Positions 17,403 through 26,633 of a stretch of DNA of 64,000 nucleotides are shown piece by piece. Each line of letters opens with the position of its first letter. The stretch's first letter is position 1. Below the pieces are notes generated by a model. The model was not told where the DNA came from. It worked only from the letters and a program-made list of their open reading frames with translations, and ran no database searches. The DNA comes from Bifidobacterium santillanense (GTDB lineage Bacteria > Actinomycetota > Actinomycetes > Actinomycetales > Bifidobacteriaceae): NCBI RefSeq assembly GCF_018555385.1, contig NZ_JAFEJS010000005.1, positions 142,951 to 206,950 of the forward strand, in the 5' to 3' direction. Both the position numbers and the translations under genes were made by a program.

Positions 17403-17418
17403 TTGTGAGCGCTAACAA
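17403..17418. promoter_or_regulatory. LacI-family operator upstream of pyk
   Basis: TTGTGAGCGCTAACAA is nearly a perfect palindrome with the CG-centred GCGC core typical of LacI-family operators. In bifidobacteria LacI-type global regulators of central carbon metabolism are known; the identity here is inferred. A second palindrome, CGAACGGTTCG, lies at 17441-17451. Confidence 0.6.
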
Positions 17419-17524
17419 CACACCGGTGAAAAAACTGGAACGAACGGTTCGAAGCTAGTACACTGTGTCATGGAAAACGGAGCCATTCCGGTTCCGTCCG
17501 TTGCAATAGTTAGGAATAGGCAAC

Positions 17525-18967
17525 ATGCGCAAAGCCAAGATCGTCGACACCATCGGCCCCGCCTCCGAGTCCCTCGAAGGCATCACCAGCCTCGTCGAGG
17601 CCGGCATGGACGTGGCCCGTCTGAACCGTTCCCACGGCACCCCGGAGGACCACCTCCGCGTGTACAACAACGTTCGCGAGGCCTCCAAGGCCGCCGGCCG
17701 CAACGTGGCCGTGCTGGTCGACCTTCAGGGCCCGAAGATCCGCTGCGGTTGGTTCAAGAAGAACGCCGAGGGCGAGGACAAGGTCATCCTGAAGGAGGGC
17801 CAGGAGTTCGTCATCACCACCGACGACATCGAGGGCGACGAGCACATCACCTCCACCACCTTCAAGGGTCTGCCGGGCGACTGCCACCCGGGCGACCCGA
17901 TCCTCATCGACGACGGCAAGGTCCGTCTCGAGGTCACCAAGGTCGAGGGCAACAACGTCCACACCAAGGTCGTCGTCGCCGGCCCCGTGTCCTCCCACAA
18001 GGGCATCAACCTGCCGGGCGTCGCCGTCTCCCTGCCGGCCCTGACCGAGAAGGACGAGGAGGACCTGCGCTGGGCCATCCGCACCGGCGCCGACATCATC
18101 GCCATGTCCTTCGTGCGTTTCGCCACCGACATCGACCGCGCCCACGAGATCATGGACGAGGAAGGCCGCCGCATTCCGATCGTCGCCAAGATCGAGAAGC
18201 CGCAGGCCCTCGAGAACCTCGAGGACATCGTCAAGACCTTCGACGGCATCATGGCCGCCCGTGGTGACATGGCCGTCGAGTGCCCGCTCGAGGAGGTCCC
18301 GCTGGCCACCAAGCGCATCATCGAGCTGTCCCGCCAGTACGCCAAGCCGGTCATCGTGGCCACCGAGGTCCTGGGCTCCATGGTCCACTCCCCGGTCCCG
18401 TCCCGCGCCGAGGCCTCCGACTGCGCCAACGCCGTCCTCGACGGCGCCGACGCCACCATGACCTCCAACGAGACCGCCGTCGGCGAGTACCCGGCCGTCA
18501 CCGTCGCCACCATGTCCCGCATCTCCGGCTTCGCCACCGAGCACGGCTTCGACCGCATCCCGGACCTGAAGAACCTCGACATGTCCTCCACCGGCGCCGT
18601 CTCCTCCGCCGCCGTCGATCTGGCCGACAAGCTCAACGCCAAGGCCATCGTCGCCTACACCCAGACCGGCAACACCGTGCACCGCGTCTCCCGCGAGCGT
18701 CCGGCCGCCCCGATCTACGGCATCACCAGCAACGAGCACACCTACCACTGGCTGGCTCTGTCCTGGGGCACCGAGGCGTTCCTGCTCAACGAGGACTACC
18801 ACGACAAGTCCCGCAAGGACCTGATGATCTTCACCGACAAGATCCTGCGCGACGCCGGCAAGGTCGTCAACGGCGACAAGATCGTCATCCTGAGCTCCGC
18901 CCAGGGCGAGCACCAGCCGGGCAGCACCGACTCCATCTACGTCCACACCGTGGGCGCCTGCGACTGA
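17525..18967 (+). CDS. pyk: Pyruvate kinase
   Basis: Pyruvate kinase makes pyruvate and ATP from phosphoenolpyruvate, the last step of glycolysis and of the bifid shunt. The 480-residue length is typical. Visible parts are the N-terminal KIVDTIGPASES, GMDVARLNRSHGTPEDH, the inserted B domain (about 70-170), and the active-site segments VAKIEKPQALENLEDI (catalytic Lys) and AARGDMAVECPLEEVPLATKRII. The regulatory C domain follows (AYTQTGNTVHRVSRERP). The segment GDMAVE replaces the more common GDLGVE. A LacI-type operator and a second palindrome lie in the 200-base upstream region, so carbon-source control is likely. Confidence 0.97.
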   Translation: MRKAKIVDTIGPASESLEGITSLVEAGMDVARLNRSHGTPEDHLRVYNNVREASKAAGRNVAVLVDLQGPKIRCGWFKKNAEGEDKVILKEGQEFVITTDDIEGDEHITSTTFKGLPGDCHPGDPILIDDGKVRLEVTKVEGNNVHTKVVVAGPVSSHKGINLPGVAVSLPALTEKDEEDLRWAIRTGADIIAMSFVRFATDIDRAHEIMDEEGRRIPIVAKIEKPQALENLEDIVKTFDGIMAARGDMAVECPLEEVPLATKRIIELSRQYAKPVIVATEVLGSMVHSPVPSRAEASDCANAVLDGADATMTSNETAVGEYPAVTVATMSRISGFATEHGFDRIPDLKNLDMSSTGAVSSAAVDLADKLNAKAIVAYTQTGNTVHRVSRERPAAPIYGITSNEHTYHWLALSWGTEAFLLNEDYHDKSRKDLMIFTDKILRDAGKVVNGDKIVILSSAQGEHQPGSTDSIYVHTVGACD

Positions 18968-19025
18968 TTCGTTCGTCGCGATGAGCCGGTCCCGCCGAGC
19001 GCGGACTGACGCCTGAGGCAAAGGA

Positions 19026-19058
19026 AATCCCCCATCCGGGTTCGGATGGGGGATTTTT
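19026..19058 (+). terminator. Rho-independent terminator after pyk
   Basis: A 14-bp stem (AAATCCCCCATCCG with its complement) followed by a T run. Confidence 0.92.
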
Positions 19059-19123
19059 CCGTATCGGGCATCGGTGCGGGTGCCCGCGCCGGCGGCGCCC
19101 CGCACCGTCCCATGACTGTCCCG

Positions 19124-20089
19124 TCAGTGGACGACGGTGACGGTCGACTCGGCGAAGTTGACGATCTGACGGGAGACCGAGCCGAGGAAGTGCGCGTCGA
19201 GACCGCTCAGGCCGCGCGAACCGACCACCAGATGGCTCGCGTAGCGCGACGCGGCGATCAGGCCCTTCGAGGCCGGGATGTGGAACGCGTGCGACTGCAC
19301 GGCGAGCCCCTCCGGCACGGCGGTGGAGGCCATGAGCCCGGCGAGCAGCTCCTCGGCGCGGCGCTGGCCCACTTCGATCGGCGCCACCGAGTTCTCGTAT
19401 CCGGGCACCGGGCCCAGATCCTTCAACTGCCAGCAGAACAGCACGTGCAGCGGGGAGTCGTGCACCTGCGCCTCGTGCATCGCGAACGCCAGCGCGCGCT
19501 TCGAGGTCTCCGAACCGTCCACGCCGACCACGACCGGACGGCGCGACTCCTCGACCACGCCCTCGCTGGGCACGTAGTGGATCTTCTCGTCGACCGGCGT
19601 CAGGGCGTTGGCGATGTCGTCGGTCACGGTCTCGTCCTCGCCGCCGGCGAGCCTGACCACGGTCACCGGCGCCTCCGCGGCCTCGGCGAGCGAGGCGGAG
19701 AGCGAGCCCAGGAACCAGCGGGCCACGCGGCCGAGCGAACGACGGCCGACGACGATCTGCTGCGCGTCCTTGCCGATCTGCAGCAGCGCGGCCGTGCCCG
19801 ACGCCTTCACCGACGTGAGCTTGAGACGCTCGGGATCGAAGTCGATGCCCTCGCTCGCCTCGTCGACCCAGCGGCGCAGCTGCTCGGCGATGCCGCGGCG
19901 GACCTCCGCCCAGCCCTCCTCGCTGTCGGGCTCGGCGCCCATGTCCCATGAATGCGTCCAGCCGAACACCGCGTTGACGGTCTGCCCGGTGAGCGCCGCC
20001 TCGCGCATCGCCCACTTCAGCGCGGCGAACGACTCGTCGGACCCATCGACGCCGACCACGATGTCTGCGCCGAACTCAAGTGCGGTCAT
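19124..20089 (-). CDS. Tandem universal stress protein (UspA) domains
   Basis: The product is 321 residues made of two UspA domains. The first begins ADIVVGVDGSDESFAALKWAMREA, and the second begins RPVVVGVDGSETSKRALAFAMHEAQ. The glycine-rich ATP-binding loops are degenerate in the first (QIVVGRRSLGRVARWFLGSLS) and clearer in the second (HLVVGSRGLSGLDAHFLGSVSRQI). Tandem UspA proteins are common in actinobacteria and act in stress and dormancy through ATP or cAMP binding. The ATG at 20089 is six bases from GGAGG; the adjacent ATG at 20092 is also possible. It is monocistronic, convergent with pyk and divergent from clpC. Confidence 0.9.
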   Translation of the reverse strand: MTALEFGADIVVGVDGSDESFAALKWAMREAALTGQTVNAVFGWTHSWDMGAEPDSEEGWAEVRRGIAEQLRRWVDEASEGIDFDPERLKLTSVKASGTAALLQIGKDAQQIVVGRRSLGRVARWFLGSLSASLAEAAEAPVTVVRLAGGEDETVTDDIANALTPVDEKIHYVPSEGVVEESRRPVVVGVDGSETSKRALAFAMHEAQVHDSPLHVLFCWQLKDLGPVPGYENSVAPIEVGQRRAEELLAGLMASTAVPEGLAVQSHAFHIPASKGLIAASRYASHLVVGSRGLSGLDAHFLGSVSRQIVNFAESTVTVVH

Positions 20090-20237
20090 CATATGCCTCC
20101 TTTGGATATGCGTGTGACTGCATGTACCTCCAGCATAACGGCCCATCTACGTTTTGAGCGGAATATGGGCGCCGAAGTCGCCAACGTCACCGCGAATCGC
20201 TAGACTTGCGGGCAGTGTCAATTGAGGAAGGACAAGT

Positions 20238-22814
20238 ATGTTCGAACGGTTTACCGACCGTGCTCGGCGCGTGATCGTGTTGGCGCAGGAAGAGGCCAGA
20301 TCCCTTCAGCACAACTACATCGGCACCGAACATCTCCTGCTCGGCCTGATCCGCGAGGGTGAGGGCGTGGCGGCCAAGGCGCTCGCCGCGAAGGGCGTCG
20401 AGCTCGACGCCACCCGCAAGCAGGTCGAGGAGATGATCGGCAAGGGCAACGCGACGTCCAACGGCCACATCCCCTTCACCACGCACGCCAAGCAGGTGCT
20501 CGAGCTGAGCCTGCGTGAGGCGCTGCAGCTCGGCCACAGCTACATCGGCACCGAGCACATCCTGCTCGGCCTGATCCGCGAGGGCGAGGGCGTGGGCACC
20601 CAGGTGCTCATCAAGATGGACGTCGATCTGGGCGAGCTGCGCTCGACCACCATCGACATGATCCGCGGCAACTCCGGCACCGCCGACGCCAAGGGCGATC
20701 TGGCGAACGCCGGCGGCGTGGCGGACAAGGCCAACAAGACCGGCTCCGCCATCCTCGATCAGTTCGGCCGCAACCTCACGCAGGAGGCCGCCGAGGGCAA
20801 GCTCGACCCGGTCATCGGCCGCTCCAAGGAGATCGAGCGCGTGATGGTGGTCCTGTCGCGCCGCACGAAGAACAACCCGGTGCTGATCGGCGAGCCCGGC
20901 GTCGGCAAGACCGCCGTCGTCGAGGGTCTCGCGCAGAAGATCCAGGCCGGCGACGTGCCGGAGACCCTCAAGGGCAAGCAGGTCTACTCGCTGGACCTCG
21001 GCTCCATGGTGGCCGGCTCCCGCTACCGCGGCGACTTCGAGGAGCGCCTCAAGAAGGTCCTCAAGGAGATCAAGACCCGCGGCGACATCGTGCTGTTCAT
21101 CGACGAGATCCACACGATCGTCGGCGCCGGCTCGGCCGACGGCGCGCTCGGCGCGTCCGATATGCTCAAGCCGATGCTCGCGCGCGGCGAGCTCCAGACC
21201 ATCGGCGCGACCACCACCGACGAGTACCGCAAGTACATCGAGAAGGACGCGGCCCTCGAACGCCGCTTCCAGCCGATCCAGGTGCACGAGCCGACCGTCG
21301 CCGAGACCATCGAGATCCTCAAGGGTCTGCGCGGCCGCTACGAGAACCACCACCACGTCACCATCACCGACGGCGCCCTGCAGTCGGCCGCCGAACTGTC
21401 GGCGCGCTACATCCAGGACCGCAACCTGCCGGACAAGGCCATCGACCTGATCGACGAGGCCGGCGCGCGTCTGCGCATCAAGCGTCTGACCACGCCGCCG
21501 GAGCTCAAGGAGCTCGAGGACAAGGTCGCCAAGGTCTCCGCCGAGAAGGAGCAGGCCGTCAAGGACCAGGACTTCGAGAAGGCCGCCTCGCTGCGCGACA
21601 GCCTCGAGAAGATGCAGGCCGACCTCAAGGCCAAGCAGACCGCATGGCACGAGGGCGAGACCGACGCCAAGATGGTCGTGGACGAGGACGTGATCGCCGA
21701 GGTCATCTCCTCGACCACCGGCATCCCGGTGTTCAAGCTCACCCAGGCCGAGTCGAAGAAGCTGCTCAACATGGAGGCCGAGCTGCACAAGCGCATCATC
21801 GGTCAGGACGAGGCGGTCTCCGCCCTGTCCCGTTCGATCCGCCGCACGCGTGTGGGCCTCAAGGACCCGAAGCGCCCGTCCGGCTCGTTCATCTTCGCCG
21901 GCCCGACTGGCGTGGGCAAGACCGAGCTGGCCAAGACCCTCGCCGAGTTCCTGTTCGACGACGAGGACGCGCTGATCCGCGTCGACATGTCCGAGTTCTC
22001 CGAGAAGTACGCCGCGTCGCGCCTCTTCGGTGCGCCCCCGGGATACGTCGGCTACGAGGAGGGCGGCGAGCTCACCGAGAAGGTGCGCCGCAAGCCGTTC
22101 TCCGTCGTCCTGTTCGACGAGATCGAGAAGGCCCACCCGGACATCTTCAACACGCTGCTGCAGGTGCTCGACGACGGCCATCTGACCGACGGCCAGGGCC
22201 GCAAGGTGGACTTCAAGAACACCATCATCATCCTGACCACCAACCTGGGCACGCGCGACATCGCCAAGGCCGCCAACACCGGCTTCAACCTCGGCGCGAA
22301 CACCGAGTCCAGCTACCAGCGCATGAAGGATCAGGTCTCCAGCGAGCTCAAGCAGCAGTTCCGCCCGGAGTTCCTCAACCGCCTGGACGACATCATCGTG
22401 TTCAAGCAGCTCACCGAGCCGCAGGTGCGCCAGATCGTCGACCTCGACGTGCGCCAGCTCAACGACCGCCTGTTCGACCGCCACATGTCGCTCGAGCTCA
22501 CCGACGCCGCCAAGGACCTGCTCGCGCAGAAGGGCTTCGACCCGCTGCTCGGCGCCCGTCCGCTGCGCCGCGTGATCCAGCGCGACATCGAGGACGCCAT
22601 CTCGGAGAAGATCCTGATGGGCGACCTCAAGGACGGTCAGCGCGTGGTCGTCGACGCGGAGGGCGAGGGCATCCTCGGCGAGTTCACCTTCAAGGGCGAG
22701 ACGTTCGAGGAGCCGGCCAAGGCCGATGACTCCGGCGAGGGCGACAAGCCCGAGCTGGTCGGCGCGGACGCGTCCGGCGACGCTCCGGCGGAGGGCGACT
22801 CCCCGCAGGAGTGA
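20238..22814 (+). CDS. clpC: ATP-dependent Clp protease ATPase subunit ClpC
   Basis: ClpC is a Hsp100 AAA+ unfoldase that feeds substrates to ClpP. The 858 residues have the full domain order: two N-terminal Clp repeats ([22 protein letters not shown] and its copy near 100), AAA module 1 with Walker A GEPGVGKT at 218-225, a UVR-type middle segment ([23 protein letters not shown]), and AAA module 2 with GPTGVGKT near 555 and a C-terminal D2-small domain ([13 protein letters not shown]). The ClpP-contact loop is expected in module 2. The C-terminal tail is acidic. No CtsR or HAIR box is obvious in the short upstream region. Confidence 0.97.
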   Translation: MFERFTDRARRVIVLAQEEARSLQHNYIGTEHLLLGLIREGEGVAAKALAAKGVELDATRKQVEEMIGKGNATSNGHIPFTTHAKQVLELSLREALQLGHSYIGTEHILLGLIREGEGVGTQVLIKMDVDLGELRSTTIDMIRGNSGTADAKGDLANAGGVADKANKTGSAILDQFGRNLTQEAAEGKLDPVIGRSKEIERVMVVLSRRTKNNPVLIGEPGVGKTAVVEGLAQKIQAGDVPETLKGKQVYSLDLGSMVAGSRYRGDFEERLKKVLKEIKTRGDIVLFIDEIHTIVGAGSADGALGASDMLKPMLARGELQTIGATTTDEYRKYIEKDAALERRFQPIQVHEPTVAETIEILKGLRGRYENHHHVTITDGALQSAAELSARYIQDRNLPDKAIDLIDEAGARLRIKRLTTPPELKELEDKVAKVSAEKEQAVKDQDFEKAASLRDSLEKMQADLKAKQTAWHEGETDAKMVVDEDVIAEVISSTTGIPVFKLTQAESKKLLNMEAELHKRIIGQDEAVSALSRSIRRTRVGLKDPKRPSGSFIFAGPTGVGKTELAKTLAEFLFDDEDALIRVDMSEFSEKYAASRLFGAPPGYVGYEEGGELTEKVRRKPFSVVLFDEIEKAHPDIFNTLLQVLDDGHLTDGQGRKVDFKNTIIILTTNLGTRDIAKAANTGFNLGANTESSYQRMKDQVSSELKQQFRPEFLNRLDDIIVFKQLTEPQVRQIVDLDVRQLNDRLFDRHMSLELTDAAKDLLAQKGFDPLLGARPLRRVIQRDIEDAISEKILMGDLKDGQRVVVDAEGEGILGEFTFKGETFEEPAKADDSGEGDKPELVGADASGDAPAEGDSPQE

Positions 22815-22839
22815 CCGCCGGGCCACCGATAGGACGATG

Positions 22840-22878
22840 AAGGGCCTTACGATTCGCATGAATCGTAAGGCCCTTTCG
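22840..22878 (+). terminator. Terminator after clpC
   Basis: A perfect 15-bp stem (AAGGGCCTTACGATT and its complement), T tract short. It may also serve the convergent gene that ends at 22892. Confidence 0.85.
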
Positions 22879-22891
22879 TTTGTTTGGCGGC

Positions 22892-24580
22892 TCAGGCGGA
22901 GAAGTCCACTTCGCCGAGTTTCTCGATGAGCTTCATGTTCTCGGAGTAGTCGACCGGGCAGGCGATGATGTCGATGCCCGATCCGGAGCGCAGCGCCGCG
23001 CGCAGCGTCGGGTACAGCTCGTCGGCCGACTCGATGAGGTGGCCCTTCGCGCCGAAGCTCATGCCGAGCGCCACCACGTCCGGGTTGTTGAAGTCCACGT
23101 ACTCGTGGGAGCCGTCGTGGATGTCCATCTTCCACTTGATCAGGCCGTACGCCTCGTCCACCCACACGAGGATCACGATGCGGGCGCCCACGCGCACCGC
23201 GGTCTCGATCTCCTGCACGTTCATCATGAACGAGCCGTCGCCCATCACCGCGAGCACCGGGCGTCCCGGGTTCTCGAGCGAGGCGGCCACCGCGCCGGGC
23301 AGCGTCCACGCCATCGTCGACAGGGAGTTGTCGATCACGCACGTGTTCGAATAGTAGGTGGGGTAGAGGCGCGCCATCCACATCTTGAGCGCGCCCGTGT
23401 CCACCAGCGCGATGTCGGTGTCCATCTCCATCGCGCGACGCGTGTCCGCGACGATGCGCTGCGGCTTGAGCGGGAACGAGTCGTCGTCCGCGTAGGACTG
23501 GTACTCGCCCTCCAGCAGCTCGTGGATCTTCGGATGCGACACGCCGAACGTGACGTGGTCGCGCTCCAGCGCGGCGATGAGGGCCTTCAGCGTCGCGTCG
23601 ATGTCGCCCATGATGTTGAGGGCGGTCGAATAGTGCGCGTCCGTGTCCTCGATGAACGTGTTGATGTGGATGATCGTCTTGTCGTCGTTCGGGTTGATCT
23701 TCTTCGGATCGAACTGCTGGATCGAGAAGCCCACCGCGATGATGAGGTCCGCTTCGTCGAACGCGAAGTTCTCGTAGTCGTGCCGCATGAAGCCGACCAC
23801 GCCGAGCGCCAGCGGGATGCGGTCGGAGATCACGCCCTTGCCCTCGAACGTCGTGGCCACCGGCACGTTCAGCTGCTCGGCCAGCGCGAGCAGACGATTC
23901 TCCGCGTGCCCACGCGCCACGCCGTTGCCCGCGAGGATGATCGGATGCTCGGCGCCGCGGATGATGTCCACCGCGCGGGCGATCGTGTCCTCGGTCGGGG
24001 CGAAGCTCATCGGATGCGGCAGCGGCAGCGGACGCGCACCCTCGGGCGCCGGCATCTCCGCCACGTCCTCCGGCAGGATCAGACAGGTCGCGCCCGGACG
24101 GTTGCGCTGCGCGATCGAGAACGCCTTGCGCACCATCTCCGGCACCGACGCCGGCTCCATCACCATCGACGTCCACTGGGTGAGCGGACGGAACACGGAG
24201 ACCAGATCCACGATCTGATGCGACTCCTTGTACAGTCGCGTCACATTGCCCTGCGCGCAGATCGCGACCAGCGGCACCGTGCTCGCGTTCGCCTGCGCGA
24301 CCGGCAGCGTCAGGTTCAGCGCGCCCGGGCCGAGCGTCGCCAGACACACGCCCGGCTTGCCGGTCAGGTGGCCCTGCGTGGCCGCCATGAAGCCCGCGCC
24401 CTGCTCGTGACGCGTCAGGACGAAGCGGATGCGCCCGTCTCGTTCGATCGCCTCCATCAGCGGGATGTTCTCCTCGCCCGGGATGCCGTACATCGTCTCC
24501 ACGCCCTCGTTGACCAGACATTCGACGAACAGGTCGGCGACGGTGCGGATGTGTTCCTTCTTGAGAGTTGTTTCGTTCAC
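22892..24580 (-). CDS. Acetolactate synthase, catabolic AlsS-type, thiamine-diphosphate dependent
   Basis: This 562-residue enzyme condenses two pyruvates to acetolactate. The N-terminal domain has the activating Glu in TRHEQGAGFMAATQGHLTG. A central Rossmann-like domain follows, and the C-terminal domain has the thiamine-diphosphate/Mg motif, GDGSFMMNVQEIETAVR followed by YGLIKWKM. The lone large subunit without an adjacent small regulatory subunit gene and the close match to AlsS-type sequences point to the catabolic role, supplying acetoin or diacetyl. A role in branched-chain amino acid synthesis cannot be excluded, nor can a related 2-oxo acid substrate. It is monocistronic. Confidence 0.88.
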   Translation of the reverse strand: MNETTLKKEHIRTVADLFVECLVNEGVETMYGIPGEENIPLMEAIERDGRIRFVLTRHEQGAGFMAATQGHLTGKPGVCLATLGPGALNLTLPVAQANASTVPLVAICAQGNVTRLYKESHQIVDLVSVFRPLTQWTSMVMEPASVPEMVRKAFSIAQRNRPGATCLILPEDVAEMPAPEGARPLPLPHPMSFAPTEDTIARAVDIIRGAEHPIILAGNGVARGHAENRLLALAEQLNVPVATTFEGKGVISDRIPLALGVVGFMRHDYENFAFDEADLIIAVGFSIQQFDPKKINPNDDKTIIHINTFIEDTDAHYSTALNIMGDIDATLKALIAALERDHVTFGVSHPKIHELLEGEYQSYADDDSFPLKPQRIVADTRRAMEMDTDIALVDTGALKMWMARLYPTYYSNTCVIDNSLSTMAWTLPGAVAASLENPGRPVLAVMGDGSFMMNVQEIETAVRVGARIVILVWVDEAYGLIKWKMDIHDGSHEYVDFNNPDVVALGMSFGAKGHLIESADELYPTLRAALRSGSGIDIIACPVDYSENMKLIEKLGEVDFSA

Positions 24581-24728
24581 GGGTGGGAATGTAAACGGAC
24601 AATGTTACGGCCGTATGTTGCGTCCCACATCTTCCGGGCACCGACGCGTCGGCGGAAGTTCACCTCAGGGCCGCATGCGCCACCGTGTGCGTTCAACCGG
24701 CGGGCATAGCGTGGGAGGCGTGAGCAGG

Positions 24729-26510
24729 ATGAAGACGAGCCGGCGCACGATGGCCGGCGGGCGGCCGGGTGCCGCCATCTCGATCATGATCGCGATCATC
24801 GCAACGGCTTTCGCGGTTCCCGTCGCCTCGGCGACGAACCCGGGAGCCGTCCCCTTCTCCGGCGTCGGCGCGCAGGACACACGCACCGTGACCGTCGCCG
24901 GCATCACCGACTTCCACGGCCACGTCGAACGCGGCGAGGCCAACGCGGCCGCCTTCGCGCTCGCCGACGCGCACAATCCCGGCAACGTCGTGCCGGTGTC
25001 CGCCGGCGATCTGGTCGGCGGCAGTCCGTACGAATCGGCCTTCGAACAGGACCGTCCGACGCTCGCGATGGCGCGCGCCTGGGGACTGACCGTCTCCGCG
25101 ATGGGCAACCACGAGCTCGACAGGGGAGTGCGGGACTTCAACAGGCGCATCGCCGACCCCGCCAACGGCATCGACTGGCTGTGCGCGAACGTCGCCGCCG
25201 CCAACAAAGCCAAGGGCGGACGGCTCAGCCATGTGAGGGACTACGTGATCCGCGAGGTCAACGGCAAGCGCGTCGCGTTCGTCGGCGCGCTGACCGACGC
25301 GCTCGGCGCGGTCGCGACGCCGGCGATCACGCGCGACGCCGATCTGGGGGAGAGCGCCGTCCACGCCATCAACCGCGTGGCCGACGCCCTGAGCGACGGC
25401 GACGAATCCAACGGCGAGGCCGACGCCGTGGTCGCTCTGCTGCACGCCGACGCCTCGGCGGCCGAGGGGCTCGAACCCGGCGAGGCGCTCGACCGCAACG
25501 TCGACCTCGTCTACACCGGGCACAGCCACGCCGTCAAACGCGGGCGCACCGCCGCCGGCGCGCCGGTCATCGAGGCCGGATCGTTCGGGCGGCAGATGGC
25601 CGTGCAGGACCTCGTCATCACCGGAACGGGACGTCGGGCGAAGGTCGACGTGCGCGACGTGGACCTCGGCAACGGCATGGTCGAGAACGCGAACGCCGCG
25701 GGCGTGTACGACCTCGCCGGGCTCGAGGGGGCGCACGTCGGACAGGCCGCGTGGCGGTCGGCCGGCGCCGGCGAGACCGCGCCCGTCGTCACGCGCACGC
25801 GGGACATCTACCGCACCGCCTCGGCCCGGGCCCGGCGCGTCGGCTCGCGCGTCGTCGGCACGGTCGCCAGGGACGCGTACTTCGGCAAGGTGCCGTCGCA
25901 CGGCGTCGAAAGCGCGCTCGGCATGCTGGTCGCCGACGCCGAACGCGACGCCGTGCGACGCGCGTTCTACGCGGGGGAGCGCATCCCGGTGGTCGGCTTC
26001 TCCAATGACGGCAGTCTGCGCACGAGATCGCTCGACGCGAACGGCGACGGCAGGATCACCGTGCGCGAGGTCGACAGCATGATGGCGCTGCAGTTCAAGG
26101 TCGCCAAGCGCGTGCTCACCGGCCGCCAGCTCAAGGCCGTGCTCGCCCAGCAGTGGCGGTCGCACGGAGGCCGACTCGCCGTGAACAGGCTCGGCGTGTC
26201 GTCGAACGTCTCCTACCGGTACGTGGCCGGGGGTGGGGCGCCGCTCGTCACGGGGGAGCGGCGCGCGGACGCCGGCCACGTGTCGATCGTCGACCTGCGG
26301 ATCGATGGACGGGCGATCGACGACGACGATCTGGTGATCGCCGCGTCCAACTCCTTCCTGCTGCAGGGAGGCGACCGCTACACCGCGTTCCGCGCGGGCG
26401 CCGACTACGTCGAACTCGACGAGGGATACGGGCAGGCGCTCGTCGACTATCTCGGTCGGCATCCGAAGATCGACATCGCGGCGCCCGTGACCGGCACCGT
26501 GCTGGTGTGA
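24729..26510 (+). CDS. Secreted 5'-nucleotidase / metallophosphatase, UshA-like
   Basis: The product of about 593 residues has a signal peptide (basic MKTSRRTMAGGRPG, then ISIMIAIIATAFAVPVASA). The metallophosphatase domain has its metal-ligand motifs in order: GITDFHGHVE, GDLVGGSPYES, GNHELDRG and TGHSHAV. The 5'-nucleotidase C-terminal substrate domain follows (FSNDGSLRTRS, then IAASNSFLLQGGDRYTAFR). It probably releases phosphate and nucleosides from nucleotides outside the cell. There is no LPXTG sorting motif or membrane anchor at the C-terminus, so it is likely released or loosely bound. The start is uncertain; a GTG at 24720 is close. A typical GNHExD signature is intact. Confidence 0.88.
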   Translation: MKTSRRTMAGGRPGAAISIMIAIIATAFAVPVASATNPGAVPFSGVGAQDTRTVTVAGITDFHGHVERGEANAAAFALADAHNPGNVVPVSAGDLVGGSPYESAFEQDRPTLAMARAWGLTVSAMGNHELDRGVRDFNRRIADPANGIDWLCANVAAANKAKGGRLSHVRDYVIREVNGKRVAFVGALTDALGAVATPAITRDADLGESAVHAINRVADALSDGDESNGEADAVVALLHADASAAEGLEPGEALDRNVDLVYTGHSHAVKRGRTAAGAPVIEAGSFGRQMAVQDLVITGTGRRAKVDVRDVDLGNGMVENANAAGVYDLAGLEGAHVGQAAWRSAGAGETAPVVTRTRDIYRTASARARRVGSRVVGTVARDAYFGKVPSHGVESALGMLVADAERDAVRRAFYAGERIPVVGFSNDGSLRTRSLDANGDGRITVREVDSMMALQFKVAKRVLTGRQLKAVLAQQWRSHGGRLAVNRLGVSSNVSYRYVAGGGAPLVTGERRADAGHVSIVDLRIDGRAIDDDDLVIAASNSFLLQGGDRYTAFRAGADYVELDEGYGQALVDYLGRHPKIDIAAPVTGTVLV

Positions 26511-26545
26511 CCCGCGCGGGGCGCGCGGAGCGGCCGTGATACGGG

Positions 26546-26588
26546 AGGACCCCGACCAATCCGATGGGGATGGGTCGGGGTCCTTCGC
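26546..26588. terminator. Hairpin between the 5'-nucleotidase and DUF349 genes
   Basis: A perfect 12-bp stem (AGGACCCCGACC and its complement) lies between two convergent genes. The T tract is weak, but the position suggests bidirectional termination. Confidence 0.7.
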
Positions 26589-26633
26589 GTGTGCCGTCAC
26601 GCCGCCGGGGCGCGACGATGCGGCGTCAGTTCG

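Noticed and set aside
17441..17451. CGAACGGTTCG and a following GTTCGAA taken as a tRNA T-arm
   Set aside because: No acceptor or anticodon stem can be drawn around it; it is a palindrome in the pyk promoter region.
20187..24641. Minus-strand open frame of nearly 1500 codons across clpC and the acetolactate synthase gene
   Set aside because: It is antisense to clpC and has the repetitive Asp/Leu/Val/Gly composition of a codon-shadow frame in high-GC DNA. The true genes have full family motifs.
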